The notes under the pieces: model-generated
Told to the model about the DNA's origin: nothing
Seen by the model: the letters and a program-made list of their open reading frames with translations, nothing else
The model's database searches: none
NCBI GenBank assembly: GCA_030762175.1
Contig: CM060846.1
Span: forward strand, 310,592,512-310,656,511
Direction of reading: 5' to 3'
Origin: Metallyticus violacea
Taxonomy: Eukaryota > Arthropoda > Insecta > Mantodea > Metallyticidae
DNA length: 64,000 nucleotides
Program-made: the position numbers and the translations under genes
Part shown: positions 33,669 to 45,599 of the stretch, piece by piece
How the letters are laid out: the number at the start of each line of letters is the position of its first letter
Position numbering within the stretch: position 1 is the first letter of the stretch

Positions 33669-34776
33669 TATAGAGTGATTATGAAGTCTTGATTAATTTT
33701 TGTGAAAAATAAATACATTCAACCCAATACAGCGAATGTAAAATCTAACTCACACTAGCACATAATCCATCTAAGTTTATTCCACGTAGCCACCCTGCAC
33801 TTCCACACAATTCTCAGCGACCACCGCTTTACGAAACACCGAATGCCTGATATGATTCTTTAAATGGTCAAAGGAAGTGATTTTGTCTTTGTATATTTGT
33901 GACTTACGTATCCTCATGCCAAAAGTCAAGAGTTATAAGATCAGAAGAACGTGGAGCCCAAATGCGGCGTCAAGTGCTACCAATCCACTTAGGTGGAAAT
34001 GTGCCTTACAGGTACTCACGAACGACCCTTACAAAATGAGGGGGTGCTCTATCTGCTGCAATTGTGGTTGAAGGAAGAGCTGCAGCATTTCGAGATACAA
34101 AATACCTATCACTGTGGCTTCTGCGATTCATACATCTTTTATCTCCAACCACACATTGACTTTTGTAGGCTTTCGTTCCCACTCGAGGATTTCATTTGGC
34201 TGTTCATTTGCCCACACTCTAAAGATGTGTCGGTTGACTATGCTACATGTGTGAAAGTTGACTTCATTGCTCAAGAACACATTTTGCAGCAAATTATCCT
34301 CTTTGGCTGCCTGTAACAGGTCAGCACACATTGCTTTGTGACCAGCGTAGTCCTCTCTTTCCAGCTTATGTAGAATTTGAATGTGATATGACCGCTTTTT
34401 CAAGATGTATTGAAGAGTTTTCCACATTGTCAGTTTTTACTCCCAACTCTTGATTTAGTCTCCCAGTTGATGCTTTTGGGATTATGCTAATTGCATCCTC
34501 TATCTCTGCACAGTTTCAGCTGGTACAACTGGAATGCTTTACATACTGCACACTAATTGTGGTCTTGAATTTCTGAACCGGTAGTCTGATATTTATCCTG
34601 GTAGAGCAGGTTTATGGGATTTTCGTTCAAAGTTGAAGCTTGAACCTCCTGTTAAGTAAATCCTCTCAAACGCGCACACACCAAAGCTATTCTTTTTCAG
34701 TGGATAGCGTCTTTCGGATCACATAAAAAGCAATCGTTTTCTTAAACGTGGATCGAGGCTTTATAATCATCCTGTA
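33669..34776 (-). mobile_element. Complete but dead Tc1/mariner-type element with both TIRs
   Basis: TIRs of about 18 bp, sharing the TGATTAT core, lie at 33669-33686 and 34759-34776, each beginning with TA. The minus strand encodes transposase pieces: GRLNQELGVK (near 34470-34440), then a 99-codon frame (34427-34128) with YHIQILHKLEREDY, the first catalytic block VFLSNEVNFHTC with Asn (34268-34266) replacing the usual Asp, VNRHIFRVW and KVNVW. The C-terminal RKAVVAENCVEVQGGYVE lies near 33835-33780. The size, about 1.1 kb, is normal for the superfamily. The Asp-to-Asn change and the stops make it inactive. Confidence 0.85.
34128..34427 (-). pseudogene. Transposase fragment (HTH end and first catalytic block)
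   Basis: This 99-codon frame is one of the longest recognisable in the window. It covers the end of the DNA-binding region (LKKRSYHIQILHKL), the first catalytic motif as SNE instead of SDE at residues 53-55, the VNRH block and PTKVNVW near residue 88. It is open by chance survival rather than selection, since the flanking parts are broken. Confidence 0.8.
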
Positions 34777-35089
34777 TTTTGGGACAAAGATAGTAAAATT
34801 AATAAGTTTTACAACCCTAGTTCAATTAAGCTGATTTCTGAATCCTTGTGGTCGCCTAATTCTCTTAACAGGGATCTGCTTAACAGGGATATTTTTCTGA
34901 ATAATATAAATTTCTCCTAATTAAATTCACCTTAATCAATAAAGTATATAATAAGGAATTACACATCAATAACTTAATAAACGCCTAACAATTAATTTTG
35001 AATTATACTATAGTAGATATGTACTTGTCCAGTCCACATGAAAAATTATTACTTATTAAACAAATGTAATATGAATGAAAATACAAACT
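34777..35089. other. Unrecognised AT-rich DNA
   Basis: Nothing recognisable. Confidence 0.5.
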
Positions 35090-35460
35090 TCTGACAAGGT
35101 GAGCGCATTTGCGCTTTACGAAGCAGGCATCACAAAGTTCACAACTAAAATGCTCATAATATGCTTAGAATTCTTGGTCTAATCGGAACAATACTGCGAA
35201 TTCCAGTTCCACACAGTTTGCTCGCTTTATACTCTGCTCTCGTTGGATCTAAATTGGAATATGCGAGCGTTGTTCGGAATGTGGTGACGTTCCTGCAGCT
35301 CTAATAAAACTGAGGACGCTCAGCGAAAACGTACTCCTTTGTGTCTGATCAGCTCTTTGTTAGCGCATTGTTTTGTTATTTCAGATATCCCATTGCGTAA
35401 GATGAGAATAGTTTGCTCATTCCATAAAGTGGAGTAGACTGCAGGAACTTAAAAAGCATT
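35090..35460 (+). mobile_element. Jockey-type LINE fragment
   Basis: Plus-strand codons at about 35156-35285 read NMLRILGLIGTILRIPVP, then HSLLALYSALVGSKLEYASVV. This matches the region after the reverse transcriptase core in Jockey-clade ORF2 proteins (pattern L.LYN.LVRP.LEY.S..W.P). A stop follows, and a few more codons (FVSALFCYFRYP) may belong. Only about 0.3 kb is readable. Confidence 0.65.
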
Positions 35461-37080
35461 TTATATTTTTTTTAAAAAATAAATAGGAATTTATGTTTTT
35501 CAGTTCAAACAAAAGGTTATTCATCATTCCTTCAGTATGTTATAAAAGTACAGTAAAATGTTCGCCGCCGTATTTGGGACACTATCTGTTTTTGAAGTGC
35601 TTGAGTACGGTTCGATTTCTGTTCAAATAAGTTACCTGCAAAGAGGTATGTTAGGAAACTTCAAACGCCAAAGGACCCTGACCTTAGTTTATTACAAGCA
35701 ACCACTTTCACCTTCCCGACTTAAGAAGTAATCCCTGACAAGCGGTAATCGTAGCGAGAAGTCGCGATATAGCATAACGCCACCTTAAATTTGGCTTTCT
35801 TGACTGGTTTAGCTACTTTTTTAATCAAGTTAAGACTGGGTGGGTCCTTATAGGTTTGCCCCTGTTGGAAAAATCCCCTAATATAGCGTATCTAACTGAA
35901 AACATTCGGAATGAGTAGGAGGGAATACTGGCCAGAGAAGCAAGGAGGTGGTCAATGTTTAAGGTATATAACGAAGAAAAACGGCCAGGTATGCCAACTG
36001 TTAAGTAGACCAGGCCTAAGGCAAGATTTGTTCTTTTATTTTCCCTTAAAACAGAAAAGCACATCATAGACGTAGCGCTTCTGGCATTATTCATCGAAAC
36101 AAATCCAACCCCATTCTGATCATGTATACGGGGGTTGTTTGAACACCAATGACCTTTCTGGGTGACTTCGACAAGGGGATACCGTATGAGCGATCGTGCA
36201 ATCATTCGCACATGTTGCTAAAGAGCATGTCAGCAACGTTAATCCATCCCGATATAAAAGTCACATTGAGTGACGACAGGAGGTGCGTTGCTGAATTCAG
36301 AAAAGACAGAGCATCCATTTCTTTTAAGCATAATCTTGGCCACCCGAGAGCTGAGCCCACCGATGAAATGTTGACTCTATTCAGGAAGATTGGCGTATGA
36401 CAGAACCAAAGCGGAGCGTGTAATTATCATAATTATCATCCATGACAACCTACAAATGTGCTTCACACGTTGGTTCCCCAAGATCTAACGATTGACCAAA
36501 AACAATTCTTGGTTTATCTAGGACGAAAATTGGATCCACCATTTCGATCCAGAGGCCAATACTAAATCGAAACAATGGAAACATACATGCATACATACAT
36601 GCATACATACATACATGCATACATACATACATGCATACATACATACATACATACATACATACATACATACATACATACATACATACATACATACATACAT
36701 ACATACACTGCACTCGCGATGTATTATTTTTAATGAAATTAAAAAAATATAGTAGATATATAAACTTTTCTTTTCACTGTAATATTAGATCATTCTCACT
36801 TTCCTAACGTCTTTTTCGAAACTGATTACTTTTTAAGTGAATTTTTGGACCGAGCAAGTATTTCTTACAGATTTTTATATTCTTTGCACTATGCACGTTT
36901 TTTTATTATTTTCAGTAACTCGTTCTTGCATGTTTAGTTCCCGCGGTATGGTTCTGTTTGGTCATCCGTGTATGGTGACCCTGTCGAAGTGTGAATGCAA
37001 TCAAAGAAAGCGTAAGTGTGATCACTTAAGCATGAAAGGAATCAAATTCAAACCATTTTTTTAATATATTGAGAAAAGTT
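35461..37080. other. Unrecognised region with overlapping antisense frames and (CATA)n
   Basis: A 128-codon minus frame (36211-35825), the longest in the window, and an 83-codon plus frame (36149-36400) overlap by 63 bases. Neither shows a domain, signal peptide or membrane segment I recognise. Base composition is slightly less AT-rich than the surroundings. Probably a decayed repeat; a host exon cannot be excluded. Confidence 0.4.
36581..36707. repeat. (CATA)n microsatellite
   Basis: About 127 bases of ACAT/CATG tetramers with a few G variants in the left half. Antisense frames of 60-87 codons reading Met-Tyr-Val-Cys repeats are produced by it and are not genes. Confidence 0.97.
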
Positions 37081-38240
37081 GAATAACAATTGGATATATC
37101 GAGCTTTAATACATAATGTCCTAATCAATAAACACATTTTTTCAAGACGATAGAACGCTTTGTATTCTCATTCTCGAATAAAAATTGATGTTTTGTTTCC
37201 AGCCAGTTGCGCACAAATGCTTATACACTTTCATCGCTATCGAATCGTCGGCCTCAGAACGCTTCTTTTAAAGATCCAAACAAATGTAAATCGCAAGGCG
37301 ATATGTCTGGACTATAGGAAGGGCATTCCAATGTCGTTTTTCCCTAGTCAAAGCAGCTGCATGCGGACGGGCATTGTTTTGAAGAAAAAAACTGTTTGAA
37401 TCAGTTGTTGGTGCTTTTTGCCGTTAAGCACGTCTTTCCTTAACCAGTGTAATTATTGTTTAACTGGTTTAATACGTTGCATTGACTTTTTGACATTCAT
37501 AAAAAATAAAATCAATGAAAAAATGCCCAGAAAACTTTAAAGAGGACCTCCCGGCTGACAGACCAGCTTTTGCTCTGATATAAACGCCTTCTTCTGTTTT
37601 CCTTCACGCCATACCCATATGCCTTGACATACTGGTGTAACCATGTTTCATTGCAGGCTACATCGCCAGAGTGACCGAGGTAGTTAAGGCACGAACTCAT
37701 GAGCGGAAATCTGGTGTTCGATTCCCACCAGGACCGTCCACCCTGTTTGAAATATTTTCCAGGTTTTCCTGTCTTCATAAATGGCAAATGCCGGGAATGT
37801 ACTTTAATTTTACGCTTGGAATGTTTCCTTTCTTAAAAAATAATATTCCCGAATTTATAGTATAATCTCATGTATTGCTCACTGCCTGTGATACTTCACT
37901 AGTAAAAACGGGCGTTAATCACTATTAAAAATCTCAGGCTACAGTGCAGAAAAATGTCTTCTTGAAACCAGTGCAACTCGAACGCCTCTGACACGCTCTT
38001 ATAGATGCAGCCTTTTGATTCTCAGTGGTTCAAAGAACTTACGGAGTTTTTCGTCCTTATTATCCCAAAACTGTCCCTTAATCTTTGCAAAAATTCATCG
38101 GGTTTTATGTCCTCCCACGCTACTAACTTGCTATTAATTCGTTGCGCATTCGACGAGTGTACCTCTTGCTTGGACACGGTGCTAAATATAAACTAAACTG
38201 TTGTGCCACGAACCAGTTTTGGGAACCTCACTCGTGTCTC
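37081..38240 (-). mobile_element. Mariner (DD34D type) relic, split by a SINE
   Basis: The minus strand gives mariner transposase in order. NETWLHQYVKAYGYG lies at 37652-37608 (normally DETW.H.Y, so the first catalytic Asp is Asn). SKSWSVSREVLFKVFW follows near 37565-37520. LQNNARPHAA lies around 37376-37347 (second Asp also Asn), and YSPDISPCDLHLFGSLKEAF at about 37318-37259 keeps the third catalytic Asp and is perfectly readable. Frameshifts join the blocks. A SINE interrupts it just before NETW. Two of three catalytic residues are lost, so it is inactive. TIRs were not identified. Confidence 0.85.
37663..37934 (+). mobile_element. tRNA-derived SINE, main family, nested in mariner
   Basis: A-tail subfamily copy with A box GTGACCGAGGTAGTTAAGGC and a modified B box GTTCGATTCCC. 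A perfect 9-bp TSD, CAGGCTACA, lies at 37654-37662 and 37935-37943. It is more diverged than most copies. The 64-codon frame across it is not a gene. Confidence 0.93.
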
Positions 38241-39040
38241 CGTACTACTCACAAGCGATGAAATGAAAATTCCGATTTGTATTTGAGTCCACTTCGTAAG
38301 TTGGAAAATAATTAAAAGACCCTTTAGAAATTGCTGACTGAAGTTTTTTAGATTTTAGGATAATAAGGACATATAGAGAGTAACTGAACAGGTTGGAAAA
38401 CATCACTCGTTTATTGAGTTGGAAAACTTGCACTCTCATAGGAAAGTAATTACTCAATTTTTGTGTTATAGTCACTTTAAGCAGCTTGTACATGCATAGC
38501 TTATCATTCGTAGAGTGCACAATGCCTTTTCAAAGTTTATTACGTATACATAATATTTGTTAAATACTGCATTCTCCAAATACATAATCTTCGAGCAATA
38601 TTCGACAATCCTTGATATGAGATGGCAGAGAGTTCCAGAAACGAGTGGCGACAACTATGAAGGATGAAGGAAAAATAAAAAATAAGAGGTTCGGTGTAAG
38701 GTATAGTAAGAAAGAAATTGTTATTCCATCGCGTGTTTAAATGATGATGAGAAGATAAGACGTGAAAACGAGTAGAAGATGTGCAGAGGAATGAGGGAAG
38801 CTACTTCACACAGAATAATTATTTTATTAAGGAACATGTGCTTGCTGACACTTCCCTCATGGGTTATGCATCGATTTTTTTTCAGCACACTCCACTCCTG
38901 AATTTTGTGCCTTAATTTCTGTTACCCGCAGTGAAGATTTTTGTTGATCTGAGAGTTGCGCATTTGTTTAGTTTTATTAGCTCTGTCACATTGCTAGGTT
39001 TAGTGTGAGTTCAGTCTGTCATCTCTGTCATACTGCAGGT
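38241..39040. other. Unrecognised DNA
   Basis: No gene recognised. Two minus frames (60 and 91 codons) lack domain motifs. Confidence 0.5.
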
Positions 39041-39480
39041 AGGTTCATTATTCTGTGTTAATGCAGAAAACACTTTCGGGCTGATCGACGATGTACCACT
39101 TGCTTTGTGCAGGAACATGTGGTTTCGGCTTGATAGAGCCCCACTGCACTTCAACGTTGATGTGTGTGCACATCTAACTGCGGAATTCGGGGAACATTGA
39201 GTAGGAAGAGCAGGGCCTATTGAGTGGCCAGCACAATCATCCGATTAAAACACTTTGAATTTTTTTCTTTTGGTTCATGTTAAAGTTATGGTATACGCAA
39301 ATGCAGTCGACAACATGATTGACAATCTTAAGCGTTCAAACGTGGGAGAACAGTGTTTGTACATAATTGTCAGAAAATACATGGAAAATTCAATTTTATT
39401 TTTGAGAAACATTATACCGGCTCTCTCACTTTGCGAATGTATGGATCCTTACAGACGAGTTAGCGAATATATGTTTTTTA
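39041..39480 (+). mobile_element. Tc1/mariner-type transposase C-terminal relic
   Basis: Plus-strand codons read DDVPLALCRNMWFRLDRAP, then HFNVDVCAHLTAEFGEH (the W.QQDGAP.H block, here RLDRAPLH, about 39090-39190), then GRAGPIEWPAQSSD (about 39203-39245), then NFFLLVHVKVMVYANAVDNM (39258-39317). This is the second and third catalytic part of a DDE_3-type transposase. The N-terminal half is missing. A 91-codon frame from 39255 begins inside the relic. Confidence 0.75.
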
Positions 39481-40120
39481 ATAAAAATATTCTCTGGGTG
39501 GCGTATTGTTCCTCAAAGATTTTCGTTTAAATCCTGGTACATGCTGTAAAATTTCAGTGTAAAACTTCACGAATCTTGTAATCATGGTTTGGAGATAACA
39601 AGTAAATTCCTCATATCCCAGAGATTTGTCAATGTATTTGGGATTAATGTGACGAGAATGGACGTTTTCTATAACAGTCATGCCTCACAAGAGTAGAGCT
39701 TATAAATTTTAATGCATGTTTATCTACATTCCAGGTAGTTTATGTGAGAATTCCTTCCTCTAAGCTTTGTTTTATCATTCGCTTACTTCAAGTATATAAT
39801 CGCTAACAACAAATATATAATTTGTTATACAATAAACAAATCATTCTGCAGGTTTGTCAGTGATTTAAATACTTTGTGCTGTTCAGCTATAGGGTATTAT
39901 ATGCTATATGATATAATAGTTTATTTAATTAACAATTACATTCAAATAAAGATTAGCCATTTGTTAAATTTGCATACAATTCATTACACTTTCCATAATG
40001 AATCGTAGAAACAATGGCCTCATTCTATTATTTTACTCTTGAATTTTAGAATTAGATGCATACATGCCAAAACAAGCACAGGGACAGTATTATCGAATGT
40101 TCCTATGAACACCCGGTCCC
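39481..40120. other. Unrecognised AT-rich DNA
   Basis: Nothing recognisable. Confidence 0.5.
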
Positions 40121-40129
40121 ATAGTTTCA

Positions 40130-40420
40130 TTCAATATGCCAGGTGCGTGATAGTGCAAGAATCGCGGGTTCTGATCCTGCTTCGCGCATGAATGGTTTTC
40201 AATGTGTCAGATATCTGTGTTGTCCATTACAAGGTAATCATGCGTAATGCTGATCACATGACCGTGGAGTCTCGTCATTTTGTCTATACCTAACGTCCCT
40301 TTCTCTCATTCTCAAGGTCTACAGTCATGAGCTGTTGCTAGTGAACTGGCTAGGAGTGGAGCTGGCTTTTAGGAGATGTTTGGTTTACGTCAAATCTTAA
40401 GAATTTCAGGGCAATTTAAC
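40130..40420 (+). mobile_element. Possible tRNA-derived SINE (third family)
   Basis: AGGTGCGTGATAGTGCAAG resembles a decayed A box, and GGTTCTGATCC at 40167-40177 is one mismatch from the B box consensus, within CGCGGGTTCTGATCCTGC. A less AT-rich body follows (GATCACATGACCGTGGAGTC), unlike the two main SINE families. The 3' limit is a guess. Confidence 0.45.
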
Positions 40421-40930
40421 TTTGAAAAAAAATACACAAATTTTGAATTTCAACTCTCATTATTATGACTTTAAATAAGTAGAGCTTTATTTTTTAGGAA
40501 TTTATAGCAGTTACTACTAAATTAATATGAGAATATCAGAAAGTAAAATAAAAACAAATGATTTTCCTTTGATCTTAGCATATTAAAGCGAAATTAGTTA
40601 TGGATAATTAAATAGTGGAGCTAGTTTAATACATTTAAATATTTGAGCTGGCTTAAACTTATGAAAAAATATTAAATTGAAGAAAAATTAAATTCGTGTA
40701 AATATTTGTGTCAAACAATTTGACAGGTATTGAAAAAAAATTGAGAAAAAACAGTATTGAAATATTATAGTTTTGACACTCCATGCATATAGAGTGAATC
40801 GAAAAAGGTAAAACAAAGTAGGAAAAGTGAAGTTTCTGAGATATACCAAAGAGACGTTAGGAATTAATTAAAAATAAAAAGTGTCATAAAATAATTAATT
40901 TGCATCAAAATAATTTGAAAGATCCTGTAA
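40421..40930. other. Unrecognised AT-rich DNA
   Basis: Nothing recognisable. Confidence 0.5.
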
Positions 40931-41060
40931 GTGAAATGCCACTACACAGTTTGCTACAGCAGCCATAGGCTATAATCCAGAAGAAATATATTCATTGGGA
41001 AGACCAGTAACAAGATGGCATGCTCATTTTGATTAAGATGGAACGGGTCGATAAGGTCCA
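40931..41060 (+). mobile_element. Possible LINE ORF2 C-terminal scrap
   Basis: YNPEEIYSLGRPVTRWHAHF on the plus strand (about 40971-41030) fits the Y.P.G.RS.GRP..RW pattern that ends many insect LINE ORF2 proteins. It is too short to place in a clade. Confidence 0.4.
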
Positions 41061-41439
41061 ATCCTTGAGTAAGAAAACGATTTTATAGCCATAGCATCTT
41101 ATTTTAATAACTAAGTATGTTCTAACATGATTAAATTTATTCCTTTTTCGAAATTAAATTAATTGAATATAAAACAGAAATGAAAATAATGAAGATATTG
41201 GAAGATACGTAATGAAATTCTCAAACCAGTGTTATAATGGCTGAGAAGTTAACTTTTCAAAAGATTTACAAATATAGAGAATTAAAAATGCCAGCTTCTT
41301 GGAGTATCATATGAAGACATGGTTCTGGGTGTTCTTATTACATTTATTTAACAATCTATACTAACTTGCATAGGCATACTTGACGATGATTAAAATAATT
41401 AATGACGGCTGAAATTATTCTGCTAGGACATAATCTAAT

Positions 41440-42170
41440 AAAGACGTTCTTTGTCTTTCCAGAGTTTCAGACTCTAGTAAAATGTATTCTACAGTCTAAT
41501 CGGACTGTCCACATAGACGGCATGCGCAATTTCGAGTCCCATAATCCGTAGATGTTTCCGGAATGGCCAATGTTCAGCCATCATTCCAATATCCTTCTAT
41601 CTCTACTCAGTAGGTCTTTAATTAGTTGCTATCGAATATTTTACCCAGTTTTTTGATCAGGAGGTTTCTTTCATTAAAGTTCTTTCTCAGTCCACTGATG
41701 TGCTGCTTTTCTATTATCTTTCGTACTAATGCCGCAGAATGATTTTGGTTCTTTGAAGTCAATATTAGTTCCTGCTTTCGTCAATTTAATGTACAAGTGC
41801 CCAAAAATTTCTAATAGAACGTTTATGGAAAGATTAAGAGCTTGGAGACGTTCCCGTACAGGTCTATAGTTGACTTGGTGAGATTTTAGTGCGCTAAGTG
41901 CAGTTTGACTGTCTCTGTAGATAAGAATACGTTCATTAATATAATTTCTCTTCTCGCAGAAATTAGGGCATGTCAGATGTGCAATTGTTTCTGCCTGAAA
42001 ACTATATGAATTTTGGAAAATTTACGGACAGCTTTGCTTTTAGAGATAAACCATAAACCCTGGCTTTCAGCTGTAAATAAGGCCAGATTACCCTTAGGTA
42101 GAGTAGGTGAATTTTCTCCCATCCAATTTGATCATTCTCCAATTCTTATACTGCCTTTCTAACATTTACT
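41440..42170 (-). mobile_element. LINE relic with RNase H domain
   Basis: The minus strand carries FQAETIAHLTCP (about 41998-41960), ILIYRDSQTALSALKSHQV (about 41930-41875; the active-site DSQ is present) and RPVRERLQALNLSINVLLEI. It ends with a zinc-knuckle-like CRLCGQSD...TVEYILLESETLERQRTS (about 41525-41450), in which the expected His and last Cys are Tyr and Ser. This matches the RNase H end of Jockey/I-type LINEs. It is a different copy and lineage from the one at 14-15.8 kb, because the conserved blocks differ. Stops between the blocks show that it is dead. Confidence 0.78.
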
Positions 42171-44178
42171 TGTATAAGTTATCTTGCTGGCAACGGAACC
42201 CGTAAGGCTGTAAGAAAATAGTTGATCCGATAACTTCTCATGCCCAAGTTATTAGCTTCTTTGAGCGCGAGGAAAGTATATTTTAAACAGAAATTTAGTG
42301 TAATGTATATATAAATAGAAAGTAATAATAAATTCGTTTTAATTTCATACTTTTCCTTGCTAAAGTATGTGTAAAACGGAGTAACTACTGCCTCTGCGAT
42401 AGATATTACAACCATTGCTTTAAAACTAGGAACTATGAGCCGTAAAAACATAACAGTATTTCACAGACATTTTCATACTTTCCAAACACAAGAATAGTTT
42501 ATTTATAGTTATAAATTATGGAAGAGTATTGTCCGTAATTTATTTGCTGCTATTTGTGATTGAAGATGCTATGCAAACACAATGTCCTTTCATCAAATAA
42601 CTCAATTGAAAAGTTCAGATGTCATTAAAGAATAAATAAGATTTTACAGAAAAACTGGTATTTTAACTTTACAGTGTTTGTCAGTTGTTCTGCTATAAAA
42701 TTACATGCATGTGCCTCTCTAAAGAGCACTGCATTTATAACTTTAAAACAGATAATATATGTCTGTTTGAGGGGAGCTGCTGTCAGGATGTGCTATGTCA
42801 ATGTTTGGACGAGAAGTCTTGTTATGTAAATCCATATCAATACAAACAACTTGGTATCGACTTTGTTTTTCACTGTCCAGTATCTTGAATCCGGTTACCA
42901 AGCGGCAACGAACAAAGTCCCGCCAACCAGACATTCAACCTGGCTCTCAAGCAAAGCGAAACGACCTCCAGTAGAGTTATATCGTAAGACTACACTGATT
43001 CGCAATGCCACATACTTTCCCATGGCTTAGCTGCTACTTTGAAGAAGCTGTAAAATAATTAGGGAATACGAAACAAACCTTCAGGTAGAAGTTATTTTAA
43101 TAAAAAAATTTAAAATTGTTCTTTTATTTCCAAAAATTAACTTAACACCAGAACATTATAAAAGTTCTAACTTTTTATTTAAATTTATCCCTTATGAAAT
43201 GATGATAAACATATAAAAATACTGAACATTGATTGGATTTATATGATTTGTTTTATATGATATGTTTTAACTCTTTACCTATAATGTCAATACCCCTGAT
43301 ATTAACAAATATTTTGAGAAATTAATTTTATTAATATAACTAAGGAAAGGAAGCCCAGTGCCGTATATTTCTGAGATGACTGCATGCTATAAATGGGAAA
43401 AAAAAAAAAAAAAAAAAAAAAATGTAATGCCGTTTTGGCCATTGACTGGTAGTTCAGCAGAAGAAAACATAATTTCTGCGTTGTTACATCAATGCGTTAC
43501 AATACCTGCAATACGATCGTAATAGTGGGTAGACGAACAGAAATAAAACAAATAACGTTCTTTGCTATTTTATCATAGCTGGAAGTGTTTTGACAAAAAT
43601 TCTATTGAAATTTTGTATGTAAATCATATGAATTTAAAGTCATATTTGATCACTGAAGTTGTCATATCATTGATATTATTAAAGATTAGAATAGTTAACA
43701 GCGCATTATAAACTTGTTTTAGCAGCAAGTTTAAGCAAGTAAATACATGCTGATTTTCTGCATTTAGTGCATTTTAAATACATAAGTTAAGTTTATAATA
43801 TATTAAGAAGCCTTGCATAGGTTTGGAAATGAAATTATTATTTTTTCGAAAACATATTAGACAAAGACATTGAGACATTTTCGTTCCCCTTATTAAGTTA
43901 CCAACTTTATTTGTGTTGCTGTGTTCCCATACATCCTGTATAATTAACAAACAAAGATAAAGCCTTCTATGCAATTAATTACATACATTAAAGGAGATTA
44001 TTTTCATTATTTATCTCGGCATTTAACTAGAGATAAAAAAAATTAAATTGATTCTAGCATACTAGAAATGCTCAACCATGGCAATGATCAGCGATTAAAT
44101 TTTTGCCTCAGAGATTGACATAATCTTTAATTAGTGACTTCATCCCAAATTTAAATAAGGACATAATCCTCCTAGCAC
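42171..44178. other. Unrecognised AT-rich DNA with poly(A)
   Basis: No coding signal. A25 at 43398-43422 may be a retroelement tail, but the sequence before it is not recognised. Confidence 0.5.
43398..43422. repeat. Poly(A) run
   Basis: Twenty-five consecutive A residues. Confidence 0.95.
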
Positions 44179-44179
44179 A

Positions 44180-45408
44180 TACGCACTTTTTGGAATTTGA
44201 CCATTTATGTTAATGTGATATAGTACATACGGCCTTTCACATAGAAACTATCCCTCATGCGCGGTGTCTTGATTCTCGGCAGCTGGGCGTGTCGCGGCCA
44301 CCCGAAAACGTACCTTAGTTTGGTTTCTGAAATTGTGTATAAAATATTACCTTATAGAAGATGCTTAAAATTTCGTTCCCCTTCGATTCTGATTGACACA
44401 TTTAAGTTAGGCCATTGTAATTTTTATGATTTTATTTGTGATATTTTGCTTTAATTCGTCCAATGGTTGAGGGCGTGTTTTATAAACTCTATCCTTCAGG
44501 CAACCCCACAGGTAAAAATCACACACTGTTAAATCTTGTGAGCGAGAGGGCCATACACTAGCACTAATCGCTGTATCTTCAAAAGTTCCTTAATTATTTT
44601 CATGAACTCCCCTGCTGTATAGGCAGTTACAGAATCCTTGAAACAACCCATATTATTTCTATCTTATGCAGGCTGCTGAAAAAATGGGATCAAAATGTTC
44701 CTTTTTGCATCTATTGTCTCTTAAAAATCGGGCAGATAATACGCCTTGCGCTAACATGACACCAAACTCCCATATTCCTATCATAAAGAGGAGTTTCCTG
44801 TACATGATATGGACATTCGGTATACAGCATTGGGTCCATTAATCTTTCGTTCACAGATAAAAATACTCACAATAATGTATACTTGCTACTAGGTCGCCTT
44901 GTTTTAAACGATGGACACGTATGCACCGTAGAGTTTGAGGTTTAATAATTTTGTTGCTTATGTGCAGAACCCACCATAACTCTCCACTTGTTGTGTTAAT
45001 TTCGGGAGTGATTTTGTTGGTCAACGTTCAATGTTTGAATAAATTTCGTCTAGTTTGTCCTTTGTTAAAATTGTATGTTCTGGCGTGTTAATTGTGGTGC
45101 ACTGATCCAGCAGAATAAAATTCATTCTCAGTATCGTTAACTGCATTTATAGAAGGGAACAATTGGCCAGGAATTGCAAACGAAATTCTGCACAAACACT
45201 ATGCGCTGGACGTATTTGTGGTAACATTTACACAAGAAAATGCGTCGCTCTAGAGTCAACTGCCCTATCCTAGCGATGTTCAACTACTGCACTGCTTCGA
45301 ACTGACTTTTAAGGACAGAAGGGGAGATTTGTAGGGGAAAGAGTAGGCAGCGCCACTATTTAATTGTCGATGAAGAGTAACTTGTTTGAAATTGTTCCAA
45401 AAGGCTGT
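44180..45408 (-). mobile_element. Tc1/mariner-type transposon relic
   Basis: The minus strand shows TPLYDRNMGVWCHVSARRII (about 44805-44745), the block after the first catalytic Asp, then CPIFKRQ. Later comes VWPSRSQDLTVCDFYLWG, followed by CLKDRVYKTRPQPLDELK (about 44560-44455), which is the third catalytic block of DDE_3 transposases with both Asp positions kept. CTTTTTGGAATTTGA at about 44186-44200 and its approximate reverse complement at about 45385-45404 may be the TIRs, which would give a normal 1.2 kb element. Confidence 0.78.
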
Positions 45409-45599
45409 AGATCATGCATATTGTTAAGGGAGAAGTAAGGAGCAAGAAGAAACAAGGAAAAAAGGAGGACATGATGTGCTATGTAGTTCTGGTTTGATCG
45501 TTTAGGTCATCATCATTTTATTACTCACCTAACATATGACTACTGTAATAAATCCAGTTAAAATGTATTCCACATAACGCAAAATTAGAAATCATAAAA
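45409..45599. other. Unrecognised DNA
   Basis: Short stretch with nothing recognisable. Confidence 0.5.

Noticed and set aside
36450..36713. 87- and 60-codon frames of Met-Tyr-Val-Cys repeats
   Set aside because: They are translations of the (CATA)n microsatellite.
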